Below are positions 1-11,637 of a DNA stretch of 64,000 nt, piece after piece (position 1 is the stretch's first letter; the number at the start of each line of letters is the position of its first letter). The notes beneath the pieces were generated by a model. The model saw nothing but the letters and a program-made list of their open reading frames with translations. It did no database searches and was not told the origin of the DNA. Both the position numbers and the translations under genes were made by a program. This DNA comes from Prunella strophiata (taxonomy: Eukaryota > Chordata > Aves > Passeriformes > Prunellidae): positions 10,331,187-10,395,186 of the forward strand of contig JAZBQD010000027.1 in NCBI GenBank assembly GCA_036583965.1, given 5' to 3'.

Positions 1-1639
1 CTAGGTAGGTGCAGAGATCATCCCTGTGCCACTGGTGTAGGTTCACTTGAGACCCCCGGGACACAGCCAGGTTGTGCTCTTGCAGAGCTGCTGCCTGAAC
101 TGCTCCAGCACTTGTTATCGACTTTCTGCTGGTTTATGTTTTCTGAAAAATACTAATTTTGCTAAATGCCAGTAAAGGGCTTTGTCTAGGCACCTCTACT
201 TACAAAGGTTGAGATTTATTGGCCTCTTTGTCTACAAAGAAAGACCAGGCCTGATTATCAGATGGTACACCAGAGACGAGTGCTTAGGTAATCAGCAAAC
301 TGTCTTGGAGTAGAAATACGATGATTCTCCAGATAAACTCTCTAGGAAAAGCACTGGTGTTGACATTACATGGGAGCCTGTCTGCTGTGCTGCTGATTTC
401 CCCTCTCTCCTCTGCCTTTGCTAAGCAGTAGAACTGCTTGGTGTAGACTCTGTGTGGAAGGGTTACTGGGGTTGATTGACATTACTCTTTGGGTTTGGAT
501 TACCTCTTCCATCCCTCTTCCTTCTTGAAAACAACAGCACAGCATGGGAAGGGTGTCTGGAAGGGTGGAGAGCTTGTTGCCTCCCTCAAGACATCGCTTT
601 GCTTACCTTTTGGCATGTCTGTGCTCTCCCCTGGCTACAGGATGTTTTCTCCAACTCCCTACATCAATGGCCAGGAGCTGTCTTCCAGTGCTGGCTCACT
701 CTGAGACCTCATCTCATCCCCCTTCTCCTGACCTGCTTCTGTAAAACAACAGGTCGTGAACCTTGGTTATTGTGAGGGGTGAGCTGAATGCTTAGGTGGA
801 GAAGTTGTTAAAAGCTGTTATTAGGCCTATAAAGCTCATCATGCCCTTTTGGAAGATGCAGATGATTTTTCTGGTGCCCAAGAAAGTTCTTGCCAGGAGC
901 TTAAGGAGAGGTTCCCTCTACACGCAAGGTGCTTGTACAGATCTTTTCACAATACTTTGCTCTCTTTTTATGACTAATTTTTATTGATTTTTTTTTTCCT
1001 GAAGGAATAGGCAATAAAAATACAAAAAGATAAAGGCATTATAGCTTGCTTATGTTCCTAAGTACCTCATGCTTCTTGGGATAACCAATGAAATTTTACA
1101 ATTGTGCAGTTTTATGTTTTTATACTTTCTCAAAACTGCAAGACCAGATAATGCTGCAGAGATCCAATGCACTAGGTTGGATGTGGCAGATGGATATAAC
1201 TGATAACAAAAAGTATCAGAAAGGATGAGAAAGTAGAAATCTGGTCCAGTTTGAGCACTCTGACCTGTATTGAAATGTACCTATGGAGTAGATAGATTCC
1301 TTTGCATTCATGTGTGTGATTTCTGCAGTGTGAATCTTGTGTGTGTATGCTTGGTGATGTGTCCTTGTACAGACAGGCTGGTACTTTGCTTGGCCTGGCA
1401 GGGAAGGACAAAAGAAGTTTTGGGCAAGAATAAGCAGTGACTCTTGGTGGCACCTCTGCATCCACCTTCCTATCCCTCCCTCCTCCTGATGGAAAATGTC
1501 TGGATGAGGCCATTATACCCTGTCATCCCATGGCATCAGGGGTGCAGTCCTCCATAGATACAGTCCTGAGAGTGCCTGGAATGGTAGAAACCATTTGCAT
1601 CAGTACTGGCTGAGATAGTGAAAGGTTGCCTATCATCCT

Positions 1640-2101
1640 TAGCACAGAAAAGGACTTGGACCTTTTGGAGCAGGTTCAGAGGAGGGCCATGAAGATGAGC
1701 AGAGGGATGAAACACCTCTCCTGTGAGGAAAGGCTGGGAGCTTTGGGGTTGTTCAGCTTGGAGAAGAGAAGACTCCCAAGAGATCTTATTGTGTGACCTT
1801 TTAGTACTTAAGAGGACCTATAAGATGGACTTTTCAGCTTGGCCCCATTGTGACAGGACAAGGAATAATGACTTTAAATTAGTCAACTAAGTGTACAAAA
1901 GGAGATTTTTACATTGAGGGTGGATGAAACAGTGGCACAGGTTGCCAGAGAGGTAACATTCAAGGTCAGGTTGACCTTGAACATTAGGTTCAAGGTGAGC
2001 AACCTGATCTAGTTGAAGATGTCCCAGCTCACTGCGAGGGAGGTTGGACTGGATAAACTTTAAAGGTCCCTTCCAAAACAAACTATTCTATGATTCTGTG
2101 T
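1640..2101 (+). mobile_element. CR1 LINE, 5'-truncated copy, sense orientation
   Basis: This is a degenerate copy of the 3' end of a chicken-repeat-1 LINE. In order it shows the GGACTTGGACC...GGAGCAGGTTCAGAGGAGGGCCATGAAGATGA block, the segment around TTCAGCTTGGAGAAGAGAAG (1756-1775), the CATTGTGACAGGACAAGG block, the ACAGTGGCACAGGTTGCC block, and the terminal GGTTGGACTGGAT...GGTCCCTTCCAA with ATTCTATGATTCTGTG. The element is truncated at its 5' end, as is usual for CR1. Relative to the common avian consensus, the stretch around 1955-2000 is rearranged: the segment normally reading 'gatgccccatccctggaagtg' is missing and a short inverted duplication has formed a perfect palindrome. Only the 3' end survives and no coding capacity remains. 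Confidence 0.93.
1959..1981. promoter_or_regulatory. Perfect 10+3+10 palindrome matching an estrogen response element
   Basis: The arms TTCAAGGTCA (1959-1968) and TGACCTTGAA (1972-1981) are exact reverse complements separated by GGT. The centre AGGTCAnnnTGACCT (1963-1977) is the textbook ERE (inverted repeat of nuclear-receptor half-sites with 3-base spacing). Each arm also reads TCAAGGTCA, the extended half-site of ERR/NR5A-type monomeric receptors. It lies inside a CR1 relic. Binding or activity is not shown by the sequence. Confidence 0.45.
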
Positions 2102-3853
2102 TCTTTTCTGAACACACTTTTCAGTCACTTCCAGAGATTTGGGTTGAACTGCTGTCTGAAAGGCAGAACCAGCACTTTGCAATAGGTGAGCTGTCCACCT
2201 CTGCCAGAAGAATACATGGAGAGAAAGATGGCAAGAAAAGCAAAAACTATGCCAGTGAGGTTTAAAAACTGCTCTAAAGAGCCATGTGTTAGTTCCTCAA
2301 ATCTATTTGCTTCTCAGAGTATGGAAGTCTGTAGGTAGCAGCTGTTATCATAATTAAAATAGAGATTAATATAAAAACAGTTTCTGAAATATAAAAGTCC
2401 TGTGCCCCTCCAATTTCCTAAAATCCCACTTCATAATGGCTTGATGAACTTGAGAAACACACCTAGAGGAGCTTTGCATTCTTAAAATTAAAGTACTTTC
2501 CCTAAAAGGTATGTATTGCCATTTCATGGGAGTCACTATGAGAAAATAATCTTTCCACTTACAGTTTATTCAGTGAGTCAGGTATTTGGTATTCATTAAA
2601 TGTAATTACAGTTTAATTGGAGTTTAATATAATTTCTTTTTCTATCCTCCAAGTTCAGTGCTGTAAGCCAAGCAGCCAAAGAAACTAAGAGATAGAATTT
2701 AGCTTCCTTCAGTTGCCACATACTTAATAAAGCAGAGCCCTCTGGTTTGTGAGAGGGCTTATGTTGTACAAGTAGGTTGAGCTGGTCTGCCTGGAAGAAG
2801 TTATTCCTGGGTGATGGTGGGGCCATTAGTGTCTTTCAGCTGGATGCTGTGGCTTCCAGAGCTGTGGATGCTTCTAGGTTGTGCTTGACCTTTATTTTAT
2901 GAAAATGTGTGAGATGTGTAGCTTCAGGAAACTTCACTTCCATATGAAGTGAAATCCCATAGTGTGCACTTGTTTTAATAATGATTTTTTTAATTACTTG
3001 GGTGCATTGATGGCAAGCTACTGAACTCCGATATTCAATATGTTAAAAGACAGTTTTGTCAGTTGGAAGGCAGACAGAAAAATTATCTGTTTTCCATGTG
3101 CCTCAAGCTCTCCTGGGCAGACACAGGCAGAGGCCCATGAGACTGCATCTTTTAATGCATGTGTTTAGCTTTGAACAGCTGAGCAGTCTAGGAGCAGTCA
3201 GTATGAGTATCTGTTGGCAGGACCTCTTCTAAGGAACCTACTGGAAAACAGACTAGACAGGGCTCTGGAAGAAAGTGCTTTTCTTCAGATTTCATTCCAT
3301 TATTTTAAATAAAATTTTGAACTGCCAAGGAATGCTGTGATGGACTATAAGAACATGCACATGCTGTCTGCCCAGCTCAGGGGAGGATGACTGGGTCCAC
3401 TTCAGGTCTCACTTACCAACTACTTCTCTGTTTGATTCATCTAACACTGAAATTTTGGTGCCACTGTGATAGCAGACGAATGTCCAGAGACCTTGGTAGT
3501 TGCCACTGCCTGTGTATATCAAGGCAACACCAAAACTGCTGAAAGGCCTGTTGAAAAAGGGCATCATGCTGGTGCATGACACTGCTCCCCAAGTGGACTC
3601 TTCCATGCTGAGAATTTGCAGTTTTGTGGTGTGGGTGGGAGCCCTGTGACATTTCTGTGTTTGGGATGAATCTGTGCCCTTGCCTGTGGCTGGGGAGCTA
3701 GCAGGGTCACTCTGCTGTGGCTGGTTCTTCATCAACACCCATGTGGGTCACAGGAGCACGTTTTGGTTGCAGAAAGATGGACAGGAGAGTAGACCTCTCT
3801 AACGATCTTTTGAGTGCTGCTCTGGTGACTGCTTTCGTTTGTCTCTGTTTCAG

Positions 3854-3913
3854 CTGACTGGGATTATTCAAGGCATGGTGGATGGGCAGCCGAGCCTCCA
3901 GCAAGTGCTTGAG
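3854..3913 (+). CDS. ERI3: ERI3 internal coding exon A (exonuclease domain)
   Basis: This 60-base exon encodes 20 residues beginning LTGIIQGMVDGQ and ending LQQVLE, which I recognise as the part of ERI3 just after the FCTE segment. ERI3 is a DEDDh-type 3'-5' exoribonuclease related to ERI1. This segment lies in the exonuclease fold between the first and second catalytic motifs and holds no catalytic residue itself. The acceptor is a good polypyrimidine tract ending CAG at 3851-3853, and the donor GTAAGC follows at 3914. Both ends are in phase 0, so the preceding exon (outside the window) must also end in phase 0. One difference from the mammalian protein as I recall it is a Gly where I expect Ala after IIQ. 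There is no stop and no frame damage, so the gene looks intact here. Confidence 0.94.
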
Positions 3914-3999
3914 GTAAGCAGAGTAACCTTTAGTTCTCAAACTCTGACCTCTGGTCCTGTAGTCCCCTCTTCATCTCTTTCCCTGCACCCTCCCCTTGC

Positions 4000-4130
4000 T
4001 GAGAATCGAACCGCGTAATTTGACTATGATTACAGCTTCATTAGAATAACATTTGCTGTCACACTGGTGACACACTGCTGAGATTATTGAACCATTGATC
4101 TGTCATCTCCAGCTGTTCATGTCAAGGGTG
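4000..4130. promoter_or_regulatory. Candidate intronic conserved element near exon A
   Basis: The block keeps CpGs (TCGAACCGCG at 4006-4015) next to AT-rich homeodomain-like sequence (GTAATTTGAC, TGATTACAG, TTAGAAT). It also contains a short inverted repeat, TGTCAC/GTGACA with a 4-base loop (4057-4072). It starts about 90 bases past the exon A donor. This looks like a conserved splicing or transcription element, but only base composition and motifs support it. Confidence 0.25.
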
Positions 4131-5379
4131 CTGACAAGATATCCAAACTCCTGCCAGTAGATAGGAGAAGAGGCGATTCTTTCTTGAGCCAGTTTTAAAG
4201 CACCAATGACATTGCTCAAGACCACTGCTTCTGGAGATTCTGCTTTCATTTCTTTTCCCCTCCCTCAGCACTTTATTAAATTATTTTTCTACCTATTTAA
4301 ATGCTCAATAATACATGTAGTATAGAAAGAAAATGCCTCTGGAATCTAATCTAAAGGATGTGTGAGTGCAGATACAGCCCTAATAATACCTTCTGCTTAA
4401 TGTGGAATTCCTAGAGCATTTAAGGCTTAATTAGCTTGGAAGTGTTTCTCCATCAATAGCTTTTGTTGGTAGTCAGATAGTGAAGGAAGCATCCTCAAGC
4501 AGAGCCCACTTGGGCTGCAGGTTGGTGTTTGATGCGTTGTCTCTGTCAGGATTTCCACTGCTGTGTTACCTAATTGTTCCTAATCAGAATAATTACAACA
4601 ATTGTTTATCTGAGGAAATCAAATTAAAGGTCTTAAAATCCTCCATGGAGACAGCACTTGATGGGCACTCACATCAGGGAGTTTAGAAAGGTTACCACTG
4701 CTGTCCCCAGCTCTGGGCAGGCTCATGTGGGACTGGCTGGGAGATCCTGTCAGCCAAAGGGAGAGTGGCTGAGAGGCTGGATGCTGCTTTTCTAGGGAGT
4801 TTTACTCAGAGGGATGTTGTGCAATCAGTCACAGGAAGAAGCATCAACCCCTGGGAGGAAAGGCTGTTTCAGTGACATGAGACTGAAGGTGGTGCTCTGC
4901 AGAGGTTATGTCTCGCATCCATGCAAACCCCCAGCTCTCCAGAGAGCATATAGCAGCCTTGCTTGTCTATAAACATATGGATGCCTGTGCCTGTTTGCCC
5001 CCAGGAGGGAGAGCCCTCTTTGCCTAGATGGGTGAATGTAGATCAGTACTGGAATGTTCCAGCAAATGGTTCATTCTGTTTCTAGGAAAGCTTCTTAGAG
5101 TGTGGAAACACTTATGTAGATTTTTTTTTATTATTATTTGGACAGAAAAGGTGTTCATACAGCAGCATGTTTCTAGGTTAAAATGAGATTCAGGTCAGGC
5201 AGCTTCTGCGGCATGCTGATTTACTCAGGAGTGAAGGGTGTCAAGCAAGGGGAAAAGAGGAGGGATTTCTGTTGCTCAAGCACTGAAAATGCTGCTAGTG
5301 AGGTTGCATAATAACAGTTGATTGCCTGCTACTGCAAGATTTTGGGCACTGTAGTTTGCTAGTTTTAGCTGGACAAAGT

Positions 5380-5413
5380 GTCTATGCAGGGCTTCTGTCT
5401 ATGCAGGGCTTCT
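5380..5413. repeat. Tandem duplication, 2 x 17 bp
   Basis: GTCTATGCAGGGCTTCT occurs at 5380-5396 and again, identically and directly adjacent, at 5397-5413. This is probably a recent slippage or template-switch duplication. Confidence 0.95.
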
Positions 5414-5985
5414 AGTCTAGGTTAGTTCCTTAATCCCTGAGGTGGGTTGCATCCTCCAGATTAACATGGCCTGGGACCCAAAACATCTGTGGGAAGTTGA
5501 TCAGGAATGGTGGATCCACTTTAAATCCACACTGCCCTGATCAAGCACTTCTTCAGAACTGTAAGAAGGAGAGAGGGATCTGGCCTGGAGAGGAAGGGGA
5601 CACCTGACTTCACTTGTTACTGCCACACAGTGCCTGTGTGTGCCCAGCCCTTCCATTTTTTCCCCCTTCTCAGATCCCTGTGGTGCTATATGAATTAGTG
5701 TATGTGAGAAATGCTGTAGGGGAGGGATGCCATCTCAATATACCTGTCTTTTCTCCTCACTGGAGGGGACAAAAGTTATGTTTCCTACGAGTCTCTTTGG
5801 TACAGGGAGAGGAGAAATGCCAGGTAACAGCACAGTTGTATCGTCCCGTTAACGCTGCACAACTTTCATCCCTCCACAAGCAGAGCTGCTGCTGTGTCTG
5901 ATAAGATCATCTCTCCTCTGGTTGCCTGATGTCTCCTATCAGAAATCTTCAAAGGTCCAAACGTGCTGTTGTTGAGATGGCAAGC

Positions 5986-6015
5986 AAAGAGAGAAGAGAG
6001 AGAGAGAGGGAGAGG
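5986..6015. repeat. GA-rich simple repeat
   Basis: A purine tract of AGAGAG units lies in the intron about 115 bases before exon B. GA-rich tracts can act as splicing enhancers, but nothing here shows that. Confidence 0.85.
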
Positions 6016-6130
6016 TTGGATAAGATCACAATTTTCTTCTCTCTTGATTGCAAGCAGCTTATCTGAGTTTAACTCTTGTGGCTCGGCCTGTCTCTGCAAA
6101 ACTCATCCCCTTTTCTTGCCTTCCTTTCAG

Positions 6131-6222
6131 AGGGTTGACGAGTGGATGGCAAAGGAAGGCCTCTTAGATCCCAGCGTCAAGTCGATTTTTGTGACCTGTG
6201 GAGACTGGGATTTGAAAGTGAT
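6131..6222 (+). CDS. ERI3: ERI3 internal coding exon B (Exo II motif)
   Basis: This 92-base exon starts in phase 0 with RVDEWMAKEGLL and ends two bases into the Met codon of DLKVM. It carries the Exo II region TCGDWDL. By homology with ERI1, the Asp after Trp (codon 6209-6211) is the metal-binding catalytic residue of the DEDDh active site. The acceptor is TTTCAG at 6125-6130 and the donor is GTGAGT at 6223. A GA-rich tract lies about 115 bases upstream. The exon joins exon A directly in frame (QQVLE then RVDEW) and splits the Met codon ATG with exon C. The residue after LLDP is Ser where I recall Asn in mammals. No disruption is visible. The function as an RNA 3'-5' exonuclease is family knowledge; the substrate of ERI3 is not evident from the sequence. 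Confidence 0.96.
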
Positions 6223-8009
6223 GTGAGTATGGGAGGGGAGGGAGATTTTCCTGGGCTTTATTGCTCCATGCTTGCCTGTAGTGCATATGTCTTTGTCCTT
6301 GCAAGCCTCCAACTGTTTCTAGTCTTTGTTTCTTAGAGAAATTGTTGTTTGCCATGCATAACTGGGAGAGGAGAGTTGTTTCAGAAGACAGGTGGGTGCT
6401 GGGCATGGTGCAAGATCACGGCCTAGGATATTCCCTATAGTGAGTGAAGCCTTTCAAAACCCCAAGAAAAGTTTAAACTGGAGCTTTGTGATGTTTTGCC
6501 TTTTACCCAATATACTTTCAAAGGGATGGATATTTCTGAGTGCATACATGGATGATCAAGTGATGATCCTTACCTGACTTCCTGCATTTAAGGGTTTTTC
6601 TGTCATCTTGGCACAGTAATTCAATGTGAATCACAGAGTAGTCTTTGGAGCAGAATACAAGCCAGGTCTGGCATGCTCCAGTGGTGTTCTTATCATTAAG
6701 GTCATCTTCATCAGCCAGGTGAATATCTGACAAGTACCAGGTGGGGACCTGCACTGGGATCTGCAAATGTTATATGTGCATGTTTTGTTAGAAAAATAGC
6801 TAGGCCACAGCCTAAAAATGTTATTGTAAGAATGGAGCTAAATGTCCAAAAATTAAATTAGTTCAATCTCTAAAGTGTTTGCAGATCAGTGTCCTATAGA
6901 GCTGAATTCCCTTGGATTTGTATAATCTTGCTTCAGCTCTTCATTTCCCTGTGGTGCTGGATAAAGACTCCTGTTGTTATCACACCAGTAAAGCATGGGC
7001 TTGACACATCCCATCCTAAACTGACAGCCACAACTCGTTAGTAGTGTTACCTGGTTTTCACTGTGACATTGGTTTCCCCAAGCTGGAAGCCTAAATAAAC
7101 TGCACACAGTCTAGGAGCAATCAGTACCAGTTCTTCCCTGACAAGTAGTCTTTGCAGAGTGGCAGCTCCTTGCCTTTTCTTTGTGTAATTAGTGAAACAT
7201 GAAATATGGGGTCCAAAGCTCAGCACAAGCACTAGTGGTGATGAGAAATTGGCTCCAGACAGAGACAGAGGGGTGGTATTTGAATTTTTGAGTCAGAATC
7301 TCAGTCTTTGCTCAGGCTGTGTCCAGAGCTTATATATATTGCAAGTTCCTGTGTTGCTTAAATTAGGAATGAGTTATTTTTCGTTATATATCATGTTTAA
7401 GTTTCTGTTAGAGACCAGCACAGTTGCTGTGCTAAACTTCTGTTTCTCATATATTCTATTTTCTCTGTTCTTTACTCCTGTATTGCTGTTGTGAAAGTCC
7501 AATTTACCACTTTGTTGATGGTGGTGAGAAACAGTTATCTTTGCTCCAAGCCCATCTTTCTGTAGCTTTCACAGTGGGCTGACAAGATTCCTGGGTAATG
7601 ACATCCTAACTTGGTGTTCAAATGGAAAGAGCAACCTGGATGTGTTGGGTGGCTTTTTTTTTTTTCTTCAGAGCTCTACAGCAGACAAATAGAGGTAAAG
7701 ATGAGCCCCATTTGTGGTGAGCCTTAGGGGTTGTGAGGTGAGCTGGCTCAGAGGGACATGCTGTTCTGGAGTGGAGATACACTGTTCACCGTTTGCAGTG
7801 GTCTCTCGCATGGATTGTCCCTCACTAGTCAGCTGGAAAAGAAGACTCCACTCCTGGCCATGAGGTTGTTGAGAGTGGTTCATTTCTCCCTCTTCCTTTT
7901 AAAATTTTTTTTTAAACCATTAACTTCAGAATTCAATCCTGAAGCATCTTCAGGGCAAAGCAGAAAATACATTCTGTGTTTCCAAGCACATGGAGAGCAG
8001 GAGCCTGGC

Positions 8010-8215
8010 TGCATCCGCCTGGTGAGTAGCACATCACGCTGCTCCGTCGCTGATTGGGTGCTGCGGCGTGTAGCGTCACATCTGATTAGCACCATGCCAG
8101 TGGATGAGGCTGGAGTGAGGACTCCCTGCCAGCTCTGACTTGTCTCATTTCCCATTACTTTTATCCGTCACCACAAATGCCGAGTCTCCCTCCTGAACTA
8201 ATTAAGTTTGTGTGT
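8010..8215. promoter_or_regulatory. CpG-dense intronic block with inverted CCAAT box
   Basis: Seven CpGs fall within about 85 bases (8015-8096) in sequence that is otherwise CpG-poor. An ATTGG (reverse CCAAT) lies at 8053-8057, and TATCCGTCACC and CTAATTAAG follow at the right edge. CpG retention suggests hypomethylation or selection. A small enhancer or alternative promoter is possible; no transcript evidence is visible. Confidence 0.3.
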
Positions 8216-9747
8216 GTTTAGACACATTGCCAAATAGGGTTTAGCAAAGCAGAACTGAGCATCTCTTTTTAAAGAGAGAAAGCGGAGAGCTGAAACAAGG
8301 CTGCTCAGACAGGGAGACGGAGCCTCAGAGACGTGGAACATCCACAAGGTATTCCAGGGAATCACTCCATGCTTCCCTACAAGACCTGTGGTGTAGCTGA
8401 TGCCCTTTGCTACCACAGTTGAGACCATATACTGGTCACAAAAGGCAGTAGGAAGGGAGGTGGTGCTGTTTGTCCACATTGGAAGAGTGTTGTTGGAACA
8501 TTGCATGGTAGAAACCTGGCTGGGTTCCAGAGGAATTGAGGACACTGAGGTGAGTGCAATGCTTCCTGGCTTAATGGAGCCACCACTTGTGACAAGTTTA
8601 CTCCTAACTCTGCTTTTTCTTTTCTCAGCTTCCTTAGTAATGACAGCTGCTTGCATAGCTGCAGTCCTCTTACCCAGATCTTGAGTGGTTTGGAGTTCTG
8701 TCCTCAGTTGTCCTTAGCCTGGCTGGTAAACCATGCAGCTTTGTTCCTGGCTTCTCCAGCAGTGACCTGGGCGTTTAGTTTGGCTCCTGTCTGCATGTGC
8801 TGTTCTAGAGCTGAGACATGGTGTCTTCTGAACTGGCCTGTCTACTGTGAGGGCTTCCAGTAGGTACCACTGATAGGTGCCAGGGAGGCACAGTGGGATG
8901 AGCAAGCTGGATGCAGGGAAGTGGCTGTAACAAGGAGGAGGAATCTTCAGTGTCAGTGTTGGATATAGGGATAAGGTGGGGAAATAGCCCTGCCTAAGCC
9001 AGGAGTTGCAATGTGTGTAGCACTCCCAGCTCAAACAAAAGCACCAGAGAAATAGTGATTGTCAGAGTACTGCTCTCTGCTGATGGTGTCTGGCACTGCT
9101 GAGTCTGCAGGGTTCAATATGTAAACTCAGCTGCTAAAGGATCAGTAAAATTTCTGCTTGGCTCAGGGATCTTCAGGAAATGAGGCACTGTGTGGCTACA
9201 GACTTGATTGCTCTTGAACACTGGAGCTTTCTTGGAAGACCACAGAGCTGTTTGTCTGTCTTCCCTCAGACAACAGGGAGCACTAGTCACAAGGGAGCTG
9301 GGTGTCCAGAACACAAAGCATCTGAGAAGGGCTTATTACCTTAAGGTTTAGCATGAGTCAAGGTCCTCAGCCATGCCACCAGAGGCTTTGTCATGGGTGT
9401 GGTGTACCATCAGAAGGTGCAGCTGTTGGAGGGATTTGGTTGCTGCTGGAGAGAGTCCATTGTGTGAGAGGGCTCCTAAATGGAGCGCTGATCCTCTACT
9501 GGCTGTGCTTGGATCAACCTGCTTTCAGTTCTTGGTGTGTGTGAATCAGGCTAGAGTTGGGGAGACAGCAGCTCTCCTGCCAGCCCTCCCCTTCCCTCTT
9601 GTTAAGATGCAATTTCTTTAATGAGGAAAACCTCTTGAGTAGGAACATCACCTTTCTTGAAGGCTTGTCCTGACAAGGCAGTTCAAGCCGACAGAGTCGC
9701 ATATCAACTTCAGCAAATATCAGTCACTCATTACAGAGACTCTTCTC

Positions 9748-9764
9748 CCCCCCCACCCCCCAGC
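9748..9764. repeat. Poly-C tract
   Basis: A C-rich homopolymer run is interrupted by a single A (CCCCCCCCACCCCCC pattern). It is short low-complexity sequence. Confidence 0.85.
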
Positions 9765-10439
9765 AACACCCCTCATTCCCAGACAAGGGAATGAATCACA
9801 CTTCTGCTCTTGAATACATCATGACAAGTCATGGTTCTAATGAGAGAGGGCCATTCATTCTGGGTGGAAAGTTCCCTGTGTCGACTCAGAAATGTTATTA
9901 ATTAAAGAGAGCTACCTGAAGCAAAAGATGAAAGGAGCACCAGACCTGCCAAGCTAAAATATGAGTGGGGATACAGCCTCGTTAGACAGACGGTCCTCAG
10001 GCCTCTGCATGCTCAGTGGGAGGATTTCTTTAGCCTGTTGCAAGGAGCTATAGTCCAAGTTTAACAGCTCCAGGGATGGATTCAGATACCTGATGTCGTC
10101 TGCTTTAGTGCTTGGACCTCATTCTGCACCTAGGTTGGAACTGACACTAGTCATTAAGCAAATAGCATTGATGTGGCATTGGATGGCAAGGGTAACGTGC
10201 CTCTGAAGGGGCTGACTGCAGGAGATGGGTTTAGTGGAAAAGAGGGTACTTAGTATCTGCCAGAGATGAGCCCTTGTAATATAAGCTCTTTAGTGTAGTT
10301 TATCTCTGCTGAAATGTCAAATTGCTTTCCCCTGTGTGTGGAACCAGTTTGTGGGCTCTTAAACACAATGTGAATTAATCTGGGCAACGAAAGAGGCATT
10401 TTTACCATGTGTTCATAGATACAGAATTGAAGTATGGTG

Positions 10440-10535
10440 AGGTTAAATGAGATGCCTGTGGGTGAACAGGCAGGCAGAGGCAGAGCTGAAGTCTTATGTC
10501 CCAAGTCTCAGACCTGCACCATAATGTCAGAAGCA
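10440..10535 (-). mobile_element. MIR-like SINE relic (tentative)
   Basis: The order GGTGAACAGGCAGGCAGAGG, then CAGAGCTGAAGTC, then CCAAGTCTCAGACCTGCACC resembles the reverse-complement MIR/tRNA-SINE pattern (a GGCAGAGCTGGGATTTGAACCCA-type segment followed by a TCTCxxACTCC-type segment). It is highly diverged, and I cannot exclude chance similarity. Confidence 0.3.
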
Positions 10536-11619
10536 TCAGTTAATCCTTCTCCTTCTGGATTTGGATTGTTCTGTAAATGCACTGAGCATAGCTAAAAGTA
10601 ATGTAGGCTTTGGTCTGTATAACTCTGACATGAAGATGCTTTAATTGCACTTACTGTGGCTGATCAGAACATGCTAATTTATGTCTTCACAGGAAACTAC
10701 TGCTCAGAAGTTTTTTATTTTCTTAAATAAGTGTTAAAAGGCAAGTACTCTCTAATATAGTGATAAAACATAGTGAAGTGTCTTGAAATGTTTATAGCCC
10801 TTGGTGCTCTTCCTAGGTTGGATATTAGTAAATTCTGAGCAGTAAATTATACCATTGCTTAATTTTATCTAACTGTTTTAATTCTTTCTTGCAAGTTACA
10901 CAGACTGGGAGGATGTTTGTCTTCTCCATCCAGCTCCAAATGTGGCAGTGGTTTCTGTCTTTCCAGGTTTCTGTCCTGGATGTTTTTGAGATCAGAATTA
11001 GGTCATGAATGGAAAAGAATTGTTGGTGTTAGTGTCCTCTGTATATGCTGTTCTTTATCACAGGACCAGGAGAGGGTCAGTAGCCTCTACCTTAGAGAGA
11101 AATTGCAGATGGCCACTGACTGGAGTGAGTGGGAATGCTTGGGTAGTCATGAGGAAAGGCAGGAGAAGGCGTGGTGTGGGCTGGCTGTGTGGCAGCAGGG
11201 CAAGAGTTGAGAGTAACAAGAAAGATCTGGTAACTGAAAGATAATGTAGTCATCTGCATTTAAAGCTAATAAAATAATTCCTTTCCAACTAAGATCTTTA
11301 GGTTAGCTTGGTGATGTTTTTTTAGTGGGGATCATTTTGCTGAACAAGCCTAGGCTGTATCTCTTCACACAGTTACATTGGCTGAACAAAGAGTGTGGTG
11401 TGAACTACAGTGAAGGGATGGGACTGAATATCCAGGGTCAGGAACCTTTTGAGTCAGCTTTGCTGATGGAGTTGTTCATGTAATTACATCCTAAAGTGCT
11501 TTGCCAGAGCTAAGCAAGGGAGCCTTGTGAGCACTTACAGGGAATAGCACTGACCCCATTCACTTCTGCGACCCTGCAGTCCAGCTTTTTGTTTTTAAAG
11601 AAAATGATATCATTTATGC

Positions 11620-11637
11620 AAAAAAAAAAAAAAAAAA
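11620..11637. repeat. Poly-A tract (18 A)
   Basis: An uninterrupted run of 18 A follows ATTTATGC. No element body ending here was recognised upstream, so it is listed as a homopolymer and not as a retrotransposon tail. Confidence 0.95.

Larger units (their letters stand above)
1..3853 (+). other. ERI3: ERI3 intron (5' part of window)
   Basis: This is non-coding sequence upstream of exon A, assigned to the ERI3 intron because exon A must be preceded by another coding exon (FCTE end) that is not seen here. The only recognisable repeat is the CR1 copy at 1640-2101. Positions 1-1630 and 2110-3850 hold only short chance ORFs, AT-rich stretches (for example 2340-2390 and 2590-2640) and a T-run near 989. 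I see no exon, RNA gene or clear regulatory block in them. Confidence 0.8.
3914..6130 (+). other. ERI3: ERI3 intron between exons A and B
   Basis: This 2217-base intron has GT at 3914 and AG at 6129-6130. Just downstream of exon A is a CpG-retaining block (4000-4130). At 5380-5413 there is a two-copy 17-base tandem duplication, and at 5986-6015 a GA-rich tract. A T-run with ATT repeats lies at 5121-5140. The remainder (4130-5370 and 5420-5980) shows no gene or recognisable transposon. Confidence 0.9.
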
